Under the pieces are notes generated by a model that saw only the letters and a list, made by a program, of their open reading frames with translations, was not told the DNA's origin and made no database searches. From Siphonodentalium dalli (lineage: Eukaryota; Mollusca; Scaphopoda; Gadilida; Siphonodentaliidae), in contig CP136068.1 of NCBI GenBank assembly GCA_032622095.1, positions 134,547,989-134,611,988 of the forward strand: 64,000 nucleotides of DNA, read 5' to 3'. Below are positions 55,433 to 64,000 of this stretch, piece by piece. The translations under genes and the position numbers were made by a program. How positions within the stretch are numbered: position 1 is the first letter of the stretch; each line of letters opens with the position of its first letter.

Positions 55433-58195
55433 GTTATATAGAAATTCACAGGGGACCATCTAGATGGTGCCAAAGGGGTCTACTTGGAGTAGCTTTTTAC
55501 GAGAAAGATAATGGTCGGGGTTAGAAATTTCTAAAGTGACGCCGTTGTTGTCAGGGGCAGAAAAGGGGGAGGGGCAGAAAAAAAATTGTCGCCGATTGCT
55601 ACCAAACTTATATATAATCATCCCCATAATATGAGGAATCTAATGGCGTGGTTTAATTATGGCAAAAGTCGCGCCGTTCGCGTCAGGGGTGCCCGAAAGG
55701 GGGGGGGGGCAGATTTTTTTCTGTCGCCGATTGCCACGAAACTTAAATATAATCATGTCCATGATATGAAGAATCTAACGGTGTGGTTTAAATGTGTCAA
55801 AAGTGGCGTCGTTCGAGTCAGGGATGCGCGGAAGGGGAGAGGTGCACCAAAATTGATAAAACTAATTTTAGCGCGATTTCCACCAAATTGATATATATTC
55901 TTCTTCATGATACAAGGAATCTAATTGTGCGATTTAACAACGCTAAATTGTTGTTTTTGGATGAGAGATTGGGAGGGGGTGGCCACTAAATTTGATAATA
56001 AGTCGCCGATTGCACCACCCATATACAAAATCGTCCCCATGGTATGAGGAGTCTAATGGTGTGGCTTCTATCTGTCAAATGTGGCTTCATTCGAGTTAGG
56101 ATTGCATTGAAAGGGAGAGGGGCACCACAATTGATGCACAATTTGTTTAGCGCCAATTTCCACTAAATTGATACACGGTCTTATTCATGATGCGAGGAAT
56201 CTAATCGTGATTTAAAGACGCCACAGTGGTGCTGTTTTGGGTGAGAGATGGGGAGGGGAGAGATTGGCACCAAATTTGATAAAAAAAAATGTTTAGTCGC
56301 CGATTATCACCAAACATATAAACAATCATCTCCATGGTATCAGGAGTGTAATCGTGTGGTTTAAGGATGTCACAAGTGGGGCCATTCGAGTCAGTGGTGT
56401 ATAGAGATGAGAGGGACACAACAAATATATATCTATATGTTTAGTGCCGATTTCCACCAGATTGATACATATTCTTCTCCGTGATACGAGGAATTTTATC
56501 GTGTGGTTTAGATACACCAAATTGGTGCCCTATGGGTGAGAGATATGGGGACCTTAAATTTGATACGAATTTGTATACTCGCCAATTTTCACCAATTTCA
56601 TATATATGCATCTCTAATCTCTAATGAGTCTTAGTGTGTGCAGCTTGAGTCCAAAATAGGGACGGGAGGGTCACCAAAACTGATACAAAATATTTTTAGT
56701 ACCAATTACCATCAAATTCAGACACGTTCTTCTCAAATGATACAAGAAATAAAATCGTGCTGTCTGTCTGTATTTTTGTCTGTCTGTGTGCGTTCTATAT
56801 ATAACTTCACGCGGTACAATCGAGATGGCACCAAGGCGTTCTAAGAGGGGTAACTTTTTACAAGGAAGATAATGGTGCGGGTTAAAATTTTCCTAAAATG
56901 ACGCTGTTGGTTGGAGGGGAAATATAAAAAATATGGTGAAATAGTTTTGTCGCTGATTTCCACCAAACGAATACATAATCACCTTCGCAATATGGCGTTG
57001 TTCGAGTCAGCGTTGCATCAACAACTGAATTAATAAACCAAATTCCACTAAATCCATACACGTTTTTCTCTAATGATATACCATGAATATTAAATCACAT
57101 TTGGTATATGCAATATCATTGATAAGATTGCTATTCGGCGATATCCACATACAAGTTATATACAGTCATCATGCTATCTCCATATCATTTTAAGTAGTTG
57201 GGCGTTCACATTTCACAATCATGACATATGGGGACCCACATAAGTCACTTGAACAATTATATCTTCTTAACAGTCATATTTATATGGGAATGGAAATCAA
57301 GGCATTCACACAATGAGCTAGCAAAAAGAGATAACTAGAAGAAGCATTAAACGTATATTTATCATTCTATTGAAGAGATACATATATTCGTGAAAACTGA
57401 GAGACCTAAAACCGTCAGAGGATTCCATATATATAATAACAAAATTTAGTCTGTTCCATTCAATACAGTTTCCCCAAAAAGTTACAATTTGTCAAGAGAT
57501 ATGGAAGGCCTGTTCAAAAATAGTGGTCACAGTGTGCAGTCAAATATAGTTTCTTCTGATATACAAGAAAATGCAGTTAGTAGCACATGACTTTTCAGGA
57601 TCCTACCAATACTGACATCTGACAAGGGTTTTAGAACAGACTCCTCGACTGACATAAACAACTCAAAAGCTCGCTCTGTGCCTGGCACATGTAGCTGATA
57701 TATGTGCGCAGCAACATTTCGTTAAAACTAAGAATATTTAGTCAATATATAGCACCATGAACAGAGGAGTACCTGGAAATTTCTTTGAAACATCTGTATC
57801 TTCATGGAGATATGATAGCCAGGTGTCCTCGAGATCGTAGTCCAACCCACTAGAATGATTGATACATCTCAATATGTAAAACCCAGTTATCATCTTTTAT
57901 CGAACTAATGTGTTTATGATGTTCATGTATCATATTATAACGTCTAATGTATATGCAGTTGTAAATAAATAAATACTTCATTATTGGTTGAACGGATTCA
58001 TCGCGGTAAACAGAATGACAATTGACAAGGTGAGCCACTACTTATATTCCATGACTGTAATAATCATGTTTTGTGATGCTATTTGAATATACAATTTATG
58101 AGAAAACGTATAACACTTTAAGCAAGAGCATTCTCTATTCCCAACAAATATCCACAGCATACATTAACCTGGGCAACGCCGGGTAACCCTGCTAG
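55382..58195 (+). mobile_element. Helitron-like element, family D
   Basis: TCTATATCTATATTTGCGAA after an A, CTGT tract from about 55401, and a hairpin CCTGGGCAACGCCGGG followed by TAACCCTGCTAG, ending at 58195. The core is strongly degenerate tandem units (landmarks 'gtcgccgattgc.accaaac', 'atgaggaatctaat.g.gtggttta', 'gtcagggg'). A second CTGT tract plus subterminal sequence recurs at 56760-56850, so it may derive from two fused copies. Non-autonomous. Confidence 0.65.
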
Positions 58196-61100
58196 TACAC
58201 GATATTTACAGAGATTACATGCATGTGTGTATCCACCCTTACACGGTTTATTCAGGGTCACACATTATGACGTCAACGCATACGGCACAGCAGAAACACT
58301 GTAATTCTTGGGACAAGCGTGTAATAATGTGTATACTTTATTGTCGCGCTGACAGGATTACATGTAAGCCATGCAGATATACACAATAGCATTGTTGATC
58401 TTTTACAGTTAAATCGATCAAGGGTACGATACCCGTGCAAAACCTTATATATCATATGAAGCTCCAGTTATGGAAGGGTTATAAAAGTATGAGAAAGCGA
58501 CGTGAATTATTGTATTGGGATGCCATGTGTCATCATTATATTTTTCAGCGGTCTTCATGTCACCTCGCTTTCTTTCACTGCCACAAAGTCGATACTTGGA
58601 GTGCAACTCTGGTTGACAACACCTTTAAGTGTGCTCTGGCATGTCTCCCGACGTGAATGAATATCAGAGTTATCATTGTGTCCGCTATTCTTCGTCAATC
58701 AGACCAACTCTGACGCCGACAATGTTACACATGCATATTCACCGACCAAGAGCAACGTGATCCACAGTCATTACATGGGCAGTGTGAATATATGTGGTTT
58801 GAATAATTCCGAATTAGGAGTCGCAAAATTCTAAAATGCTAATACTAGTATTATCGGTGTGATATTTTAAAGATGTATAATCCGAATTTTCGCTCGCAAA
58901 TTACTATTTCCTTGGCTTCGGGGATAAAACATATTTGATTCGAGTCGAGTAACCCACCCATCAAAGATCAGAGTGATCAGATATCGATGTTTGAAATCTA
59001 TTATTTTTCACCACCGATAATTTTAAGTGGCCCAGTAAACAGTCGACGAGAGACGGTATCGGATCAAACTGCGGATGAAGATGGATAACTTTAAATCAAG
59101 TGGCTTTTTTGTGTCAGATATTAGACAAACCGGCAAAATTTCGTTGAAGAAAATGTTGATAAATAACAGGTTTTGGGCAATTTTATACTAGTGTTAACAT
59201 TATTTTTGGGCAATTACTCGACTCTGATAACTGAATCTGCATTTCAAAAAATGTTGTTGTTGTTGTTGTTGTTGTTGTTGGAATCTGATGATATTGGGTT
59301 CATCGAATCGGATTGAGTACCTTTAATGGCAATAATTCTATTGTGCATCACAAATAGAGTTATATCACACGAAGCCCCTAATATATCACATCGCGCCTAG
59401 AAAATGATCTCGCGTCTTTACATTGATTCAGGCAGTTTAATACTATTTCGAAAATCCGCGCATGACACCAACACGAGACAATGAAAAATTATTTTTTCTT
59501 CATTAAAGTTAAACTCTTGTCCAACTTCGTTCCACTAACGGAAATAGACACAAAAACAAAGAGGCAAATTGGGGGACTATATTTTCCGTCGCCAGTAAAT
59601 GTAAATGTACGCATTTTGCAGCTTCTTTTGAGGATTTTTATTTGTTAAAAAGGTATAAATTGTTAGTTTTGTTCATCTGATATACAAGATCTTTAACTCG
59701 CTAGGTTGTGATATAAGATGGAACGAATTTGATAAAATTGATTCACAACTCGTCTACGAGTCGTTGTGAATCAAGTTTATCGAATCGTTTTCATAAAATG
59801 TTATATCCCAACATAACTCGTTGGAGATCCACTATATATAAGAAATAAACTGCGGTTTCAATACGGTCATGAGATTTTGACAGCGAGAAAAAAATCAGCA
59901 AACTGCAAGAACCCCGAAGGGGTTCATGTGGAATTTGCTGGATTTTTATCGCGGTCAAACCCCATGACCACGTTGAATCCGCCGTTTAGTATTTATATGT
60001 GTATACCTAAATTCATTATGAACTGGGATTGTTTGTCTTTCCTACTACTTATTCAAATTCAATTGAACACATAGAGGTCAGTTCGGACCGTTCGAATCCT
60101 CGCTTTTCAGAAAACCAAACATTCAAGTATTGGATCGGTAAATCCATTCATGGTGTGGACTGTTAATGTCCCGTTATTTTTGGGAATCCGTTGACGCGGA
60201 GCGCAATTCGAAGTAGATAACACATGCGGCGAAATGTCTGGTTTCATTTGAATTGTAATTAGACATTATCTTTCATATTGTGAGGGTGAACTGGTGTTGT
60301 TATATTACTATAACATACATTGGTTTATAGAGACTAATGATTTTTCCTTTCAAAATGATAATTTGAAATTGAGATTTATTGAACATTCACGAATAGGGCG
60401 CCACCTTAATCTGATAAAACTTCAATAGGAATCATTCATATATCAGGGACGAACCGACAGGGGTGTGGGCATATCTCACCCCCCCCCCCCCCCCCCACGC
60501 CCAATGAGGACCATAATTTTCAATAGCTGGAAATTTCATGACTCAAATTCCAATAGCTGTACTTATAGTTATACATTTAGTTCCACTCACACCAGTATAT
60601 TAATCAGTTTATTTAAAATCTGTCCTGCAAGGTAGGAATGTAATGTCGATATTACAAGTTAATACACAGTCATTTCAGTAAATAAATTCCAGCAATGCTC
60701 ATTACCTGAACACATATATGAAATTTAAAGCAAAGCATTTCCTTCAAGGTCAGACTGGTATGTATGTTTTTTCAACCATAGATCACTAGTCTATTAGTAA
60801 TGTCAAACCTCCACCTATTTCTGAGGACCGCTTTAACAATATAACAATCATTCAGCATGCATACTTGTTACCATTATGTGAGTTATAACTTGTGACGCCT
60901 TGGAATTTGAATTTGAATAACTCGTATTCGTTCCTCAACCATATTCTGATTAATATCATATAATGTATTGCATGCACAGTGTACTCAATACATAAAAATG
61001 GATCATTGCTATATCATTTGTGTTACTAGTGTCTTTATTTACACACTCCATACTCTTAAAAAGAACACATAGAACCCAAATGATTAAACCGATAAGCCAA

Positions 61101-61504
61101 TATTGGAATTTTGCATTATTCAAAACCAAATCCTATATATAATTTTATCAGACCAAATCCTATATAGTTGGAAATGTTATGGTCTCACCCCCCCCCCCCC
61201 CCCCACCAGTTGGAACCCCATAGCAACGTCCCTGGTCACATTCATGCTATAAAAGAATACATCAATTATTAGTTTGAGATTTTAATGGGATTGAGCCTCA
61301 ACAATGAAGTCCGGTAAATTATTCCAATGTCTGATGACTCTTCCAGGGGGGGGGGGGGGGGGGGTCATCCACTTTTTTCCATACACTAGGCCGGGGTGGG
61401 TGGGTGGTTCAGCTGCGAAAAAGGAACTTTTTTCCTGAGTGGTCGCAATTTTTTCCTCTTTCAACATTTCTTCAATATAAATGCCTCAAAGTGTTCAGCA
61501 TCAT
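58196..61504. other. No gene recognised; (GTT)n and poly-C/G tracts
   Basis: Contains a (GTT)n run (59252-59281), poly-C at 60479-60496 and 61188-61204, and poly-G at 61346-61364. 59735-59810 has an imperfect inverted repeat ('gaatttgataaaattgattcacaac' and 'gttgtgaatcaagtttatcgaatc'). No coding signal recognised. Confidence 0.45.
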
Positions 61505-61615
61505 TGTTAAGGTGTGTATGACACGTAGGGCAGTGCTTAGGAGGGTAGTTAGTGTGGATATGGGCATGATGCTTCTCAGAAATCCAGATTACGAACCAAC
61601 TCTCAGGAATTCGCC
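61505..61615. repeat. Segment resembling cargo of Helitron C copy 2
   Basis: About 110 bp resembles 20127-20218: 'atcattgtta', 'gtatgacac.tagg.cag.gctta', 'tgcttctcagaaatcc', 'ttac.aaccaac.ctca'. Read on the minus strand here it encodes WISEKHHAHIHTNYPPKHC followed by PTCH, a possible CxxC, but that frame is not preserved in the Helitron copy. Confidence 0.5.
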
Positions 61616-64000
61616 TTTTACATCCGATCACATTGCCATGTACCAATGCTACTGGTTCCAGATGAAAATGGACAGTTATGTAGCACATGAATAAACTTTA
61701 ATATAAATAAAATGAAAAAAGCTATTCATTTATCTCATTAATATTTACTCATTATACCTGATCAGACCAGATGACTCAGTCAAAATTGTATCGGAACTTG
61801 GCATGGGACTGTAGACTGCAACAACGCATATCACTGAGATAATAATCTTGAGATGGTGGGACCCAGATAAAAGATTGGGCGAGCATACATAGACCTTGAA
61901 TGTGTAGATATGGAGGAGGCTGCTAAGTGGAATAAACAAAATCAGAACAGATGAGTGAAAAGAAGGGAAAGAAAATATAATATAACTTAATATCATATGC
62001 AAGTCTAAAAATAATGTGCTGGTCATCAGCAAAATGATCGAAGTCTGCAGAGGGCGAATTTGGCGATACTACCCGGCATAGCATCAACAAATTCAACCTC
62101 TAACGACCTCATTCTATTTTGGTCTCGACCAACCATAGAGAACTAGCTACATATGAGGGTCACATATGGTGAATTTGGTAATGCTATAGCCCACTCTGCT
62201 GGGTAGCATCACAAAACTCACCCTCCTTGGAGCTTATTCTGCAGACTGCATATGACCGTCTTATTTTCAAGTTTCTATTTACACGCAGTACATGTATTTG
62301 TATGAATGCTTGACCTGGGTCTGGCCTTAGCACAGTACCTAGCCCAAGAACTCAGCTCATGGAAATGAAAATTAGTTTTGTGATACATAGTGGATTTCAG
62401 CTGAATACCTGTATTGTTGGAGAGTTAATTGCCAGGTGGTGTTGCCCTAATAATTTTGTCAAAAATCATAATTGACATAAATTCATGTGATACTATGGGA
62501 CACATCTAAAGTTACACTTTCTGTAATGAAAAGAAGGTACACTAATGCTTTTATATGTGTTTACATGTATAATGAGCATTATGAGCTACCTTAGACAATA
62601 TTTGGGGAAGAATCAATCAATAATTTACTGATCAGCACATGTATTCTGTGTGTTATTTTGGGTTTTTCCAGGTATTTTTTTAGAACCTGTTTCGTGTTGT
62701 TACAAAAGTTGGAATGACTTAGAAGAACCAGAAATGGAAATAGGGTAACTGTAATACTGACCATCAAGCTTAAATGGTGTGATATTACAGATTTGGAGGT
62801 AAAAGGGGGGTGGGTACCCCGCATGAAATTGGAAAAAATATGTTTTCCTTCAAATAGGGGGGTGGTGGGTACCCAAGAGCCGGAAAAAAAAGTTTTTTCA
62901 GCCTAATGTCATGTCACTTTTTTCCGACCCCCCCCCCCCCTGACTCTTCGCGTAAAAAAGTACTCACACACATGCTTAACCGAACGAGGCATTCGCAGCT
63001 TCCGACCAATGACTCTTGATCTGTTTGAAAGTGCTTAGTTAAAAAATGTAGGATCCTATCCAAAATGTATTGGATTCTAGAAAATTTTAAACTTTCAATA
63101 AGGTCACCTCTAAATCGTCTGTACTGTATATACATCGAGTGCAGTTCAATCATTATATCGAGATAGCTGAGTTTGTTTACATGTGGTACCATATGTGTTG
63201 AACTCCCCTGCACCTGTTAAAGTAATGTGAAACACTCCGCTGATGTGTTCAAAATTGAATAACAATTAATCATTCGAAAGTTATATATAAATTTGATATC
63301 CAAATAGTCAGAAAATATCGTCATTGTTACATACAAATAACACGCAATGACTATTGTTGGCGCAATCATTAGTAATAGTGATGCGGCTGATGCCCAATAA
63401 TGTGTCCAGAATAATGTAGTAAATATTTACATTTGGGCGTAGTACAACCGTTGTGTTCTCTGAAATGGTACAGTCGACGTGGTTGGAATTTTATATAACC
63501 TTAGTTCATTACTACATTGTTCCAGTTGTGTAAGTGTTTGGATACTAAATTAACTAATCGATTTTATTCACTGGATTACATCCATAATATATCTTTAAAG
63601 TTTTAGACATTGATATTTCAAATATGGATCCCATACAGTATTCCAACACTGTTCCGACCACACTGGTATTCATATACAGTCCCCTGAATGTATCTGAACT
63701 GAGTTTTATGGTGACATACTGTTCTATTTGCCTTATTGATTGGACCACTACTCCAATTTGTGAATATAAAAAAAACACGATCCTATATAATGAGCCCAAT
63801 AAAACAAAATAAATCCTTGAACAAAGCTTCGCTGGCATATTATATTCCTGCATTCATTCACGTAATTGATCTGTCCCTTCGTGCGTATAGGTCTTGTTTG
63901 TCAGTGGTTGAATTGTGTTATGTCATGCTGATCTATAAGAATACGCCCTGATTGTACTTCTTTGGAACATGACTATTGTTCCGAACCCTCTGTATCATCT
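61616..64000. other. No gene recognised
   Basis: AT-rich sequence with a poly-C run at 62928-62940. 'gtaaaaggggggtgggtacccc' (62801) and 'ataggggggtggtgggtaccc' (62857) are a local near-duplicate. Short ORFs have no recognisable motifs. Confidence 0.45.

Noticed and set aside
61404-61694. 96-codon plus-strand ORF or CxxC minus-strand ORF as a gene
   Set aside because: Overlapping frames on both strands, low-complexity start, and the related segment at 20127-20218 does not preserve either frame.

Overview
The window looks like repeat-dominated, intergenic DNA from a eukaryotic nuclear genome, most likely a marine invertebrate. A mollusc or other lophotrochozoan is my best guess, from the style of the Helitron-like elements with (CTGT)n 5' regions and of the LINE and SINEs; this taxonomic guess is inference. 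The DNA is AT-rich, with no operons, no dense long ORFs and no bacterial or viral gene layout. I find one plausible host gene fragment: a first coding exon with a signal peptide and a PAN/apple-like cysteine pattern at 9013-9349, minus strand. Almost everything else recognisable is transposable-element or satellite DNA.

Layout. 1-5.7 kb: a ~40-45 bp degenerate minisatellite that switches strand near 2045. It is interrupted by a GGTACTC-palindrome element (591-1385) and by four head-to-tail Helitron-like elements of two alternating families (A-B-A-B, 2401-4930) inserted in a TA tract. 5.7-13.1 kb: a block bounded by two inverted ~600 bp repeats, with the same minisatellite resuming outside it (13.25-14.03 kb). 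The PAN-like exon lies inside this block. 14.9-17.8 kb: a DNA element with ~460 bp terminal inverted repeats carrying a frameshifted zinc-finger/355-codon gene. 18.2-29.3 kb: nine head-to-tail copies of a third Helitron-like family (C) forming an 11.1 kb array, most copies containing one to three internal ~338 bp units. 30-36 kb and 49-53 kb: TTAA-flanked palindromic MITEs of three families, including a stack of three in 950 bp. 34.4-35.3 kb: a 57 bp minisatellite. 36.85-37.78 kb: two more tandem family A Helitrons on the minus strand. 38.2-38.5 kb: SINE remnants.

40.7-48.4 kb holds a decayed LINE on the minus strand with ORF1, an APE-type endonuclease, reverse transcriptase and a terminal zinc motif. 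Two DNA elements are inserted in it. Each can be removed conceptually at its target-site duplication (8 bp ATGTGCGA; 3 bp ATA) to restore the reading frame, which fixes their boundaries at base level. 55.4-58.2 kb is a fourth Helitron-like family (D). The last 6 kb has poly-C/poly-G runs and no recognisable gene.

The strongest unusual signals are the two multi-copy Helitron arrays (nine copies of one family; an alternating two-family heteropolymer), the TTAA-flanked MITEs sharing a ~69 bp double-hairpin module, paired TCAAGGTCA nuclear-receptor-like half-sites carried as stem-loops in Helitron family B, and the long-TIR element with an unfamiliar protein. All similarity statements come from reading the sequence by eye. 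No alignment or database search was run.
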